Positions 47,969 through 56,478 of a stretch of DNA of 58,633 bases are shown piece after piece; position 1 is the first letter of the stretch; each line of letters starts with the position of its first letter. The translations under genes and the position numbers were made by a program. The DNA comes from an uncultured Oscillospiraceae bacterium (GTDB taxonomy: Bacteria; Bacillota; Clostridia; Oscillospirales; Oscillospiraceae). Below the pieces are notes generated by a model. The model was not told where the DNA came from, ran no database searches, and worked only from the letters and a program-made list of their open reading frames with translations. The DNA lies in NCBI GenBank assembly GCA_947588955.1, contig CANPYX010000011.1:1-58633 (forward strand). The letters run 5' to 3'.

Positions 47969-49021
47969 TCACAGCGCCTCTATGTGCCTTTGTGTCAGGC
48001 GGTCTATCCCGTCAAAGTCCACAGTGGGTATATATTGCGCCTCCAGCCTGTCGTGAAGCTCCTTTGCCTCGGCGAGGGAGCCTGTCGCTTCGGAGATCAC
48101 GCCCTCCCGCAGCTTGGCGCGGCGGCGCAGCTCCGGCTTTACGGCGGCTATGGTATCCTTATCCGGTATGGTGTCAAGCCTCAGGCGGTGCTGTGGCTCA
48201 TATGGGTACGGAAGGGCGGCGGAGCGGCTGACAAGGGCAAGTCCCAGTCCAGGGACAATGATGTGCTCCGTTCTCTCCGGGAAAAGCGGTGACCGGCAGC
48301 GCACCACGCCCCAGCCCCGGCTCTCCGCCTCGGACGCCGCGGCCTCCATGATTATGCCGGCAAGACCCAGCTCGTTGTCAAGAAGATACACCTTATCCGC
48401 CAGCTCCGCCACGGTGTCCCAGAGCGCCATCTGCCCCTTGCAGGTGTAGGCGGACAGAAAGCGGCTGACGCTCCTGCCCTCGCCGTGTCCTTTTATCTCC
48501 CGCCGTATTATGCCCCGCGCCCGCTTTGCCGCGGTGAGCAGCGCATCCTCCGGCAGCTTCACAGGTCCCGACAGCGAGGCGGCAGCGGAGAGGAGCCGGA
48601 ACGCCCGCCGGTAGCAGGCCTTATAGCCGCGGGTGAGCGCCTCTATCTCCTCCCTTCTGCGGTCAAGTTCCACCAGGTCGTAAAATGCGCCCATGTTCAC
48701 ATAGCTCGCCTGGCTCCCGGCGAACAGCGGCTCAATGACGTGGGGCGAGGTGCCGTCCACGTAAGCCTTACGGAGCGAGGGTATATACACCCCGTCCAGT
48801 GAGTCCGGGTCGCCGGAGCAGCGGATGTACTCCACGGAATACCCCGCCTCCGACGCCGCCCTGCCAACCCTTTTCATAAAGGTGGATTTTCCGCACCCCG
48901 GACCGCCCTTGAGTATGTACAGGTGGTCCGTGGAGGGGTCGGTGAATTCCCCGTAAAGTGAGTAAAAGCCTTCCGGCGAGTTCGCGCCCAGGAAGTATTC
49001 GGATATAGATTGTTTATCCAT
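47969..49021 (-). CDS. P-loop ATPase of the PRK06851 type
   Basis: 350-aa protein with one clear Walker A motif, YILKGGPGCGKSTFMKRVG at about residues 35-53, and a second half resembling the first without an obvious P-loop (LYVLDNELGLAGII region). Family present in spore-forming Firmicutes, function unknown. Stands alone with a probable promoter upstream. Start MDKQSISEYF at 49021. Confidence 0.75.
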   Translation of the reverse strand: MDKQSISEYFLGANSPEGFYSLYGEFTDPSTDHLYILKGGPGCGKSTFMKRVGRAASEAGYSVEYIRCSGDPDSLDGVYIPSLRKAYVDGTSPHVIEPLFAGSQASYVNMGAFYDLVELDRRREEIEALTRGYKACYRRAFRLLSAAASLSGPVKLPEDALLTAAKRARGIIRREIKGHGEGRSVSRFLSAYTCKGQMALWDTVAELADKVYLLDNELGLAGIIMEAAASEAESRGWGVVRCRSPLFPERTEHIIVPGLGLALVSRSAALPYPYEPQHRLRLDTIPDKDTIAAVKPELRRRAKLREGVISEATGSLAEAKELHDRLEAQYIPTVDFDGIDRLTQRHIEAL

Positions 49022-49158
49022 GCCAGCGTCCTTTCAAGAGTTTTTCACCCCATCTTATGCCGCCGGCGAAAAAACGCCCTTGATTCTTTTGACAAAGTCC
49101 GGCAGATATGATATTGTAAATAGTAAATAAAAATAAAATAAATATGGAGGTGTCAAAC

Positions 49159-50676
49159 ATGATCCTGGATTTCAAGAGAAACGACGACGGTCTGGACAAG
49201 GACGTGAGGCGGACGGAGATACGCCGGCTCAAGGCGGTGCTCTCGGCTCAGCAGCAGGAGATACGGGGGGCGAAGCTGCCCGTTATAGTCCTGGTGGAGG
49301 GCTGGGACTGCGCCGGGAAGGGCAACCTCATCCGTGAGCTCATCTGCGAGATGGACCCCAGATTCTTCTCGGTGAAGAGCTTCGGCAGGACCCACGAGTA
49401 CGACGAGCGGTACCCGTTCTTAAAGAAGTTTTTTGAGGTCGTTCCCGAATCCGGCAAGTTCCTTTTCATGGACACCGGCTGGATGGAGGACGTGGTGGGC
49501 AAGTACCTGCGGCGGGAGATCCCTGCGCAGGAGTATGACCGCCGCGTGGCGTCCGTCAACACCTTCGAGCGTCAGCTTCGTGACAACGGGTACGTGGTGA
49601 TAAAGCTCTTCATCCACATCTCTCGCGCCTGCCAGCTGGAGCGCATAACCGCTCTGCGGGAGAACAGGGACACCCAGTGGAGGGTGTCCGGCGACGACCT
49701 GTGGCAGCAGCAGGAGTACGGGCAGTTTTTGAAGGCCTACGACGATTTTATGGAGGCAACGACGAAGATATCCCCCTGGACCGTGCTTGACGGCGAGGGC
49801 AGGCAGAAGGCGCTCTATGACGCGCTGTCCGCCATCACGGGGAATGTGGAGGCCGCCATCGCCTCGGGGAAATACGAGGGCAGGCCCTCAGGTGTTAAAT
49901 TCCCGCTTCTGGGCGGCCCGTCGCAGAAGGACGCGGACCTCACGGCGACCATTGACCCCAAGAAGTACGACAAGAAGCTCCGGGAGCTCCAGGAGAAGCT
50001 GGCAAAGCTCCACAACCGCATATACAGGAAGAAGATACCCGTGGTCATATGCTACGAGGGCTGGGACGCCGCGGGAAAGGGCGGAAATATCCGAAGGCTC
50101 ACCTATCCTCTGGACCCCAGAGGCTTTGACGTCATACCCATCGCCAGCCCCACGCCGGCGGAGAAGGCGCGGCACTATCTCTGGCGGTTCTGGACAAAGC
50201 TCCCCCGGAGCGGGCACATAGCCATATTTGACCGCACCTGGTACGGCAGGGTGATGGTGGAGAGAATAGAGGGCTTCTGCTCCGAGAACGACTGGCAGAG
50301 GGCTTACGGGGAGATCAACGAATTCGAGAAGGAGCTTACGGACTGGGGCACGGTGGTTTTGAAGTTCTGGATACATATCGACCCCGACACCCAGCTGGAG
50401 CGGTTCGAGGCGCGGCAGAACACCCCGGAAAAGCAGTGGAAGATCACCGACGAGGACTGGCGCAACCGTGACAAGTGGCCTCAGTACGAGCAGGCCGTGG
50501 AGGATATGCTTCAAAAAACCAGCACGGAGTACGCCCCCTGGCACATCATCGAGTCCGTGGACAAGAAATACGCCCGTATCCGCACGCTCCAGATAGTCAC
50601 CGACGCCCTGGAAAAGGCGGTGGACGAAAACGTGGTCCGCGGCATGAAAAGCCGCCGGGTGGAGAAAAACAGCTGA
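49159..50676 (+). CDS. Tandem-domain PPK2 (polyphosphate:AMP phosphotransferase)
   Basis: 505-aa protein with two PPK2 domains. Domain 1: VLVEGWDCAGKGNLIREL near residue 48; domain 2: VICYEGWDAAGKGGNIRRL near 295 with IFDRTWYGRVMVERIEGF. Two-domain PPK2 (class II) enzymes phosphorylate AMP to ADP using polyphosphate. In the first domain the usual DRSWY/DRTWY lid reads MDTGWMED, so domain 1 is probably inactive, as in known class II members. ATG 49159 chosen for GGAGGTG. Confidence 0.92.
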   Translation: MILDFKRNDDGLDKDVRRTEIRRLKAVLSAQQQEIRGAKLPVIVLVEGWDCAGKGNLIRELICEMDPRFFSVKSFGRTHEYDERYPFLKKFFEVVPESGKFLFMDTGWMEDVVGKYLRREIPAQEYDRRVASVNTFERQLRDNGYVVIKLFIHISRACQLERITALRENRDTQWRVSGDDLWQQQEYGQFLKAYDDFMEATTKISPWTVLDGEGRQKALYDALSAITGNVEAAIASGKYEGRPSGVKFPLLGGPSQKDADLTATIDPKKYDKKLRELQEKLAKLHNRIYRKKIPVVICYEGWDAAGKGGNIRRLTYPLDPRGFDVIPIASPTPAEKARHYLWRFWTKLPRSGHIAIFDRTWYGRVMVERIEGFCSENDWQRAYGEINEFEKELTDWGTVVLKFWIHIDPDTQLERFEARQNTPEKQWKITDEDWRNRDKWPQYEQAVEDMLQKTSTEYAPWHIIESVDKKYARIRTLQIVTDALEKAVDENVVRGMKSRRVEKNS

Positions 50677-50939
50677 TACTAATATCTAATTAAAACAAGA
50701 CATTCGCACCGGTCTTTTTCACGTCGTCGTCGCTGAAGTCGCTTAACCTCGCCTCCGCGCAAGCGCGAAGGCTCAGGCGCGGACTTCGCTCCTCCTCTCC
50801 CCAACGGGCTTTTGCCCGTCGGGGACCCCGGTTGCGTCAGCCGCCTTGGAAATACATACAGTATTCCCTGCGGCGTCTTCCTTGCCTGACACGAAAAATC
50901 CTCGTCGCTCGGTGTCTCCTTTTAAATAGATATTAGTAT
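50676..50939. mobile_element. MITE-like element with 13-bp terminal inverted repeats
   Basis: ATACTAATATCTA at 50676-50688 is mirrored perfectly at 50927-50939, enclosing about 240 bp without a gene but with GTCGTC-rich and CGGG-hairpin sequence. The left end overlaps the stop codon of the PPK2 gene. No clear target duplication could be assigned. Confidence 0.55.
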
Positions 50940-50972
50940 GAGAAGAAAATTTTTATAAAGTAAAAAAACTTC

Positions 50973-51001
50973 TTGACAAAGCCGCACGGGGAGGTTATAA
51001 T
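50973..51001 (+). promoter_or_regulatory. tRNA-Gly promoter
   Basis: TTGACA (50973-50978), 17-bp spacer, TATAAT (50996-51001), 15 bp before the tRNA. The spacer's GCCGCACGG (50981-50989) is mirrored at 51012-51020 across the transcription start. Confidence 0.85.
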
Positions 51002-51015
51002 CAATACCGTTCCGT

Positions 51016-51088
51016 GCGGCCTTAGCTCATCTGGTAGAGCGCCACCTTGCCAAGGTGGAGGTAGCGAGTTCGAGCCTCGTAGGCCGCT
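51016..51088 (+). tRNA. tRNA-Gly (anticodon GCC)
   Basis: 73 nt with acceptor GCGGCCT / AGGCCGC, anticodon loop TTGCCAA and T-loop GTTCGAGCC. CCA not encoded. Confidence 0.97.
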
Positions 51089-51096
51089 TTTTTGCT

Positions 51097-51125
51097 GCCC
51101 AAAAAGGGCGGAGCCCTTTTTGGGC
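51097..51125 (+). terminator. tRNA-Gly terminator
   Basis: 13-bp perfect stem GCCCAAAAAGGGC with loop GGA. No mirrored tRNA sequence here, unlike tRNA-Leu and tRNA-Ala. Confidence 0.8.
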
Positions 51126-51144
51126 AATGGGGAGCGTGCGAAAA

Positions 51145-51275
51145 AAAAATTTCGGAAATGTCTGCGGACATTTCCGAAATTTTTTCTGCCGTTTTGCTGC
51201 GTGCACGCCCCGAAGGGGCGCACGCTTGCAAAACAAAAGGTGATTTTTCCGACGTACATGCCGCCGGAAAAATAT
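51145..51275 (+). repeat. Palindromic intergenic repeat, copy C
   Basis: 18-bp perfect hairpin (51145-51162 with 51167-51184, loop TGCG), CTGCCG, a GC hairpin around CGCCCCGAAGGGGCG, CAAAAGG, and the 33-bp core at 51243-51275. Confidence 0.85.
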
Positions 51276-51322
51276 TCAATTAAGAGCTTTTTCGAACCGG
51301 GCTTTCCTGCCGGGAGGGGTTT

Positions 51323-52519
51323 TTATTCCCAATTTACGGGGGGCGGCGGGGGTTCGGTGGGGTTGTTTTCAGGGTCGAATTCGGGGCCGTAGAGGGAAGG
51401 GCCGGAGCAGCGGGGGTATTGGGAGGCGTCCCACCAATAGTTGGAGGAGAGCTGCTGCTCGTCGTTTTTGAAGACGGCGCCGTCGGGGTCAAAGCTTGTC
51501 ATATCCACATGGTATAGCTCGCCGTTTTCAAGGCGCACCAGGTTCCAGGTGTGGTCCATGTTGTTGAAGCGCCCGGATATGACCTCACACTCGATGCCCA
51601 TAAGCCCGCACAGGACCTTCAGCCCCATGGCGCACCCCTCGCCGACGGCGGCGCCCTGGACCAGCGCGCCGTAAGCTGTCATGGCGTTGTAGCGGCGGGC
51701 CTGAGCGTCGGAGGTGTTGACGGAGGTGTCATAGGTTACGTTTTCCGCAAACCAGGAGCCCGCCGACATTAGGCGCTCACTTTCCGTCCCGCCGGAGAGC
51801 CCGCCCACGATCTCCTCCGCGCGGCCGGTGAGGGACCTTTCGCGCTGTTGGACGGTGGAGGTGGCGTAGGGGTAAGTGAAGGCGACCTCGACTATCCTCT
51901 CGCTGCCCTCCTCGGGGTAGGAGGTCACCGTATATGACGGGATGTAAAGTATCGTCGCGGGATTTGAGTAGTAGGCGCTCTCCACAGCCTGCGCGACGGT
52001 CTCGCCGGTGATCTCGGCGCTTTCAAGCTTCACCGTCGCCAGCTCCGACCTTGTCTCCATGGCGGCGCGCATTATGTCCTCCAGCTCCTCCGCGCCCTCG
52101 CAGACAGTCAGGCTCCCCACCTCCTCGGGCTGATGGCGGTATATTATGGACACGCTGGCCTCGTAAACGGACACCAGGCGGTTGAGGCTGTAATTTATGA
52201 AGTAGACGCAGTAGGCGCCCATGGCGGTGTTGGCTGACGCCTCAAGGCAGGCGTCGGCAAGATCGGACTCCAGGTTGCCCTCATAGCTCGCCATGCGTAT
52301 CGTCCCCCGCTCCACGCCTTGGGAGATGAACTGGGACACGGCGGAGTAGAGCTCCTCCGGGTCCGCCGCGTCAAGGGTGAGCTCGGCGTCGCCCGGACTT
52401 TTGTCCGAAGAGCTTATGTGGTCCTGGGAGGAGGAATACTCCCCGTCAATCAGGGCGGCACAGCCGGTAAGCGAAAGCAGAAACGCCGCCGCAAATACAA
52501 GCGCCGCCGCCCTACGCAT
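51323..52519 (-). CDS. Lipoprotein with transglutaminase-like domain
   Basis: 398-aa predicted lipoprotein (lipobox LSLTGCA near residue 20). The C-terminal third has a transglutaminase-like Cys-His-Asp triad: Cys in GEGCAMGLKVL, His in NNMDHTWNLV, Asp in LYHVDMTSFD. Ends in a Pro-rich tail. Likely a surface protease or cross-link hydrolase. Its start overlaps the topoisomerase stop by 8 bp. Confidence 0.85.
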   Translation of the reverse strand: MRRAAALVFAAAFLLSLTGCAALIDGEYSSSQDHISSSDKSPGDAELTLDAADPEELYSAVSQFISQGVERGTIRMASYEGNLESDLADACLEASANTAMGAYCVYFINYSLNRLVSVYEASVSIIYRHQPEEVGSLTVCEGAEELEDIMRAAMETRSELATVKLESAEITGETVAQAVESAYYSNPATILYIPSYTVTSYPEEGSERIVEVAFTYPYATSTVQQRERSLTGRAEEIVGGLSGGTESERLMSAGSWFAENVTYDTSVNTSDAQARRYNAMTAYGALVQGAAVGEGCAMGLKVLCGLMGIECEVISGRFNNMDHTWNLVRLENGELYHVDMTSFDPDGAVFKNDEQQLSSNYWWDASQYPRCSGPSLYGPEFDPENNPTEPPPPPVNWE

Positions 52520-54767
52520 TTCCGTCGCCCTCCAAAAGGCTCAGCTGCCGCTCCTCCCGGTCCTCGTCCTTCAAAACGGCGCCGGCGGCGGGAATTGAGC
52601 GGACGCGGTAGCGGGAGGCGTTTTTTATGCTCGTCTCGGATACGGGGCGGAGCTGCGTTACGGTCCTGTTCTTTTTCAGCGTCACCACAGACACGCCCTG
52701 CGTGTTTCGGGTGGGCTTTGGCGTCAGCAGAGCCGTGGAGAACACGACACAGCGCCCGTCAGAGGTGTACGCCGCCGCCTCAAAATCCTCATATACGGGC
52801 AGGAAGCCCACCAGGGGGCTCTTGTCGGAGTACGCGCCGGTGAGCCGCTTGCGGTTGGTCTTTGTCTCAAAGCCGGACAGGGATATGCGCGCCGCCTTGC
52901 CGTTTTCAAACATCAGCAGAAGACTGGCGGTGTAGTCACCGGGGTCGCAGATATAAAGGGCGTTCTCGCCCTCGTCCATGCCCAGCTGCGTGGGGATATA
53001 GGTGCCCAGCGCCGACGCCTTGCCGTCGGGGAAGTCGGAGAGGCGCGTCTTGTAGCACTGGAATTTGTCCGTGAACACCAAAAGCTCGGAGGAGTTGGAC
53101 GCCTCAAAGCTCACAAGCAGGCTGTCACCCTCCTTGTACTTTTGCTCGCCGGACATGCGAAGGGACTGCGGTGTTATTTTCTTGAGGTATCCGCCCTTTG
53201 AGAAGAAGATGGTGACCGGGTAGCCGTCCTCCGGCTCGTCCTCCTCTGGCTCGGAGATCTCGTGGGGGTAGATTATTTGGGTCCTGCGGGGCTCGCCGTA
53301 CTTCTTTATCACGTTTTCCAGCTCGCGCCTGATGATGGTCTTTACGCGGCGCCTATTTTGAAGGATGTCCTCAAGGTCCGCGATCTCCTCCTCGAGCTTC
53401 GTTATATCCTCAAGGCGTTTGAGGATATATTCCTTGTTTATATTGCGAAGCTTTATCTCCGCCACGAACTCCGCCTGGATCTCGTCTATGCCGAAGCCGA
53501 TCATGAGGTTGGGGACCACCTCCCGCTCTTCCTCGGTCTCACGAATGATGGCGATTGCCTTGTCGATGTCCAGAAGTATCTTCCCCAGACCCTTGAGAAG
53601 GTGCAGGCGGTCCTTTTTCTTTGAAAGGTCGGCGAATACGCGCCGGCGAACGGACTCCATGCGCCAGGCGGTCCACTCGGAGAGTATCTCCCGGATACCC
53701 ATAACCTTGGGGGTGCCGGCGATGAGTATGTTGAAGTTGCAGGCAAAGGCGTCCTGCAATGGGGTGAGCTTATAAAGCTTTGCCATGAGCTTTTCCGGGT
53801 CAACCCCGCGCTTTAGGTCGATGGTGAGCTTCAGACCCGAAAGGTCAGTCTCGTCACGCATATCGGAGATCTCCCGGAGCTTGCCGGTCTTTACCAGGTC
53901 CTCCACCTTGTCCATTATCGCCTCGGCGGTGGTGGTGTAGGGTATCTCGTAGACCTCGATGAGGTTTTCCTTTTTGTCGAACCTCCAGCGGGCGCGGAGC
54001 TTCACACTGCCCCTGCCCGTCTCGTAGACCTCCCTCAGCGCGTCGGCCTCGTATATGACCTCCCCGCCGGTGGTGAAGTCCGGCGCGCGGAGGGTGAGGT
54101 AGATGTCGCAGTTGGGGTCGGAAAGGTATTCGATCTCCGTCCGGCAGACCTCCTCCAGGTTGAAGGAGCAGATATTTGACGCCATGCCCACGGCGATGCC
54201 GGTGTTGGCGGAGACAAGGACGTTGGGGAACGAGGTGGGCAGAAGGGTTGGCTCCTTCATGGTGGAGTCGTAGTTGTCCACAAAGTCCACGGTGTCCGAG
54301 TCGATGTCCCGGAAAAGCTCGGAGCATATGGGGGCGAGCTTCGCCTCTGTGTAGCGTGAGGCGGCGTAGGAGAGGTCCCTGGAGTATACCTTCCCGAAGT
54401 TGCCCTTGGAGTCCACAAACGGCGTCAGGAGCGCCTCGTAGCCCTTGGAGAGGCGCACCATTGTCTCATATATGGCGGCATCCCCGTGGGGGTTCAGGCG
54501 CATCGTCTGCCCCACGATGTTGGCGGATTTGGTGCGCCCGCCGGTGAGGAGGTTCATCTTGTACATGGTGTACAGAAGCTTCCTGTGGGCGGGCTTGAAG
54601 CCGTCGATCTCCGGTATGGCGCGGGAGACTATGACCGACATGGCATAGGGCATGAAGTTCACCTCAAGCGTGTCGGTTATCTCCTGGTCCATAACCTCCG
54701 CGTGAAGCCCCAAAACGTTTGGGTTGTTCTTTTTTGAATTGTCGTCGGTGGGAGTTTTTTTAGCCAT
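52512..54767 (-). CDS. DNA topoisomerase IV subunit A-like (ParC/GyrA family)
   Basis: 751-aa DNA-cleaving subunit of a type IIA topoisomerase. IPEIDGFKPAHRKLLYTMYK at about 51-70 replaces the usual PDxRDGLKPVxRR, and the catalytic tyrosine is Y139 in AASRYTEAKLAP. The C-terminus contains beta-pinwheel blades (FFSKGGYLKKIT) but no GyrA box, favouring ParC. Divergent from standard Firmicutes ParC, matching the divergent ParE-like protein at 56479. Separated from it by the serine dehydratase genes. Confidence 0.88.
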   Translation of the reverse strand: MAKKTPTDDNSKKNNPNVLGLHAEVMDQEITDTLEVNFMPYAMSVIVSRAIPEIDGFKPAHRKLLYTMYKMNLLTGGRTKSANIVGQTMRLNPHGDAAIYETMVRLSKGYEALLTPFVDSKGNFGKVYSRDLSYAASRYTEAKLAPICSELFRDIDSDTVDFVDNYDSTMKEPTLLPTSFPNVLVSANTGIAVGMASNICSFNLEEVCRTEIEYLSDPNCDIYLTLRAPDFTTGGEVIYEADALREVYETGRGSVKLRARWRFDKKENLIEVYEIPYTTTAEAIMDKVEDLVKTGKLREISDMRDETDLSGLKLTIDLKRGVDPEKLMAKLYKLTPLQDAFACNFNILIAGTPKVMGIREILSEWTAWRMESVRRRVFADLSKKKDRLHLLKGLGKILLDIDKAIAIIRETEEEREVVPNLMIGFGIDEIQAEFVAEIKLRNINKEYILKRLEDITKLEEEIADLEDILQNRRRVKTIIRRELENVIKKYGEPRRTQIIYPHEISEPEEDEPEDGYPVTIFFSKGGYLKKITPQSLRMSGEQKYKEGDSLLVSFEASNSSELLVFTDKFQCYKTRLSDFPDGKASALGTYIPTQLGMDEGENALYICDPGDYTASLLLMFENGKAARISLSGFETKTNRKRLTGAYSDKSPLVGFLPVYEDFEAAAYTSDGRCVVFSTALLTPKPTRNTQGVSVVTLKKNRTVTQLRPVSETSIKNASRYRVRSIPAAGAVLKDEDREERQLSLLEGDGNA

Positions 54768-54820
54768 TGGTATCGTGTCCTTCTGTAAGAGTTAAGCCCG
54801 GACCGTGCCGGATCGCCGCT

Positions 54821-55687
54821 TCATCTATTTTCCCTGAATTTCCTCGCCGTCTCGGTGGCTGCCAAACCGCCCTCGGCGGTCTCGCGGAGGGTGGGTGACA
54901 TCTTTTCGCCCACCTCACGCATGGCGTCTATCACCTCGTCGGGCGGGACGCGGCTCTCTATCCCGGCAAGAGACATCTCGGCGGCGGTGAGGGCGATGAC
55001 GGCTCCGGCGGCGTTGCGCTTTACGCACGGGACCTCCACGAGCCCGCCAACGGGGTCGCAGACCAGCCCCAGGAGGGATTTCAGCGCAAGCGCCGAGGCG
55101 TTCGCGATCTGCTCGGAGCTGCCGCCCGCCATATGGGTGAGTGCCGCCGCGGCCATAGCTGACGCCGCGCCTATCTCCGCCTGACAGCCAGACTGCGCGC
55201 CGGAGATGCTCGCCCTCTGGGCGATGACCTGCCCCACTCCGGCGGCAACATACAGGGCTTCGATGAGCCTTTCGTCGGGAAGCCCCATAGCCTTGCCGCA
55301 GGGTATTACAACAGCCGGCAGAACGCCGCAGGCGCCGGCGGTCGGGGCGGCGACGATGCGCTTCATGCAGGCGTTGCACTCCCCCATTCTCAGCGCGGCG
55401 GCGATGATCTCGCCCACAAGGGGACCGGAGATGGACCTGCCTGACCTTACGTAGTCCTCCATCTTTCCGCCGTCACCGCCGGAAAGACCGCTCAGGGAGC
55501 GCCGGCGGCTGTCGTAGCTTTGGTCCGTCTCGCGCATGACGGAGAGCATATTTTTCATTTTTTCCCAGGAATCCGCCTCGCTCATGTCCTGCTCGGCGCA
55601 GTCGGTGAGCTGGACGGTCTTCCACAGGGGAAGCTTTTTCTCTGCCGACACCTTCAAAAGTCCGGCTATGGACGTTACGGCGCTCAT
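54821..55687 (-). CDS. sdaAA: L-serine dehydratase alpha subunit
   Basis: 288-aa catalytic subunit of the [4Fe-4S] L-serine ammonia-lyase. Cluster cysteines appear in AAPTAGACGVLPAVVIP, LLGLVCDPVGGLVEVPC. GAQSGCQAEIGAASAMAAAA is also diagnostic. ATG 55687 overlaps the sdaAB stop. Converts serine to pyruvate; glyA lies elsewhere in the window. Confidence 0.95.
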   Translation of the reverse strand: MSAVTSIAGLLKVSAEKKLPLWKTVQLTDCAEQDMSEADSWEKMKNMLSVMRETDQSYDSRRRSLSGLSGGDGGKMEDYVRSGRSISGPLVGEIIAAALRMGECNACMKRIVAAPTAGACGVLPAVVIPCGKAMGLPDERLIEALYVAAGVGQVIAQRASISGAQSGCQAEIGAASAMAAAALTHMAGGSSEQIANASALALKSLLGLVCDPVGGLVEVPCVKRNAAGAVIALTAAEMSLAGIESRVPPDEVIDAMREVGEKMSPTLRETAEGGLAATETARKFRENR

Positions 55688-56352
55688 TTTGACTCCTCCC
55701 CCGGATTGAGCCGTGTGACGTTGTATATCCCCTCGATGGCGGAGATCGCCACCTTGACCTTATAGGGTATGCGCTGGTCGCACTCTATAACCATCAGGGC
55801 GGTACCGCCGCGTGTATCCCGCTCCACCTGAAGCTTTGACATATTTATTCCCTGGGCGGCGACGGCGCCGGTTACGCGGCTTACGTGCCCCGGACGGTCC
55901 TCGCACCTGACAATCAGCGTCGGCACCTCGCCGGAAAATGAGGTGGGGAGCCCGTCGAGGGAGAAGACCCTTATTCTTCCGCCGCCGGGAGAGGAGGCGC
56001 CCACCTCTACATCGCGCCCCTCCCTTTTAGCCCTGATGAGGGCCGAGTTGGGGTGCGCGTCCCGAAGGTTCACGGTCCCGAAAGAGAATTTTATCCCGTG
56101 CTCACCGGCGAGCTCAAAGCTTTGGGGGATGCGCTCATCGTCCGGGTCCATGCCCATGAGCCCCGCCAATATCGCCCGCGGCGTGCCGTGTCCCTCGCCG
56201 GTGAGGGCGAAGGAGCCGGAAAGCAGGATCTCCGCGCTTTCGGGCTCGCCGCCCAAGAGCCTCCTGGTCATTTGCCCCATTCTCACCGCCCCCGCGGTGT
56301 GCGAGCTGGACGGCCCCACCATAACGGGACCCAGGATGTCGAAAATACTCAT
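55684..56352 (-). CDS. sdaAB: L-serine dehydratase beta subunit
   Basis: 222-aa partner of sdaAA: N-terminal domain with MSIFDILGPVMVGPSSSHTA and GSFALTGEGHGTPRAILAGL, C-terminal ACT domain (TLIVRCEDRPGHVSRVTGAV). ATG 56352 follows AAGGAG. The frame extending upstream reads through the repeat at 56404 and is not coding. Confidence 0.95.
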   Translation of the reverse strand: MSIFDILGPVMVGPSSSHTAGAVRMGQMTRRLLGGEPESAEILLSGSFALTGEGHGTPRAILAGLMGMDPDDERIPQSFELAGEHGIKFSFGTVNLRDAHPNSALIRAKREGRDVEVGASSPGGGRIRVFSLDGLPTSFSGEVPTLIVRCEDRPGHVSRVTGAVAAQGINMSKLQVERDTRGGTALMVIECDQRIPYKVKVAISAIEGIYNVTRLNPGEESK

Positions 56353-56403
56353 AGACCATGGCTCCTTTCGGAAGGTATAACCGCCGTCAAAAATCTCAAT
56401 CAA

Positions 56404-56476
56404 ATATTTTTCCGGCGGCATGTACGTCGGAAAAATCACCTATTGGCGGAAAAATGCCGTCAGGCATTTTTCGCCA
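56404..56476 (-). repeat. Palindromic intergenic repeat, copy D (short form)
   Basis: 33-bp core at 56404-56436 identical to the other copies, followed by a hairpin (56444-56476, arms around GTCA, one bulge) that lies 2 bp after the parE-like stop and probably terminates it. The GC-rich middle part of copies A-C is missing. Confidence 0.8.
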
Positions 56477-56478
56477 GT

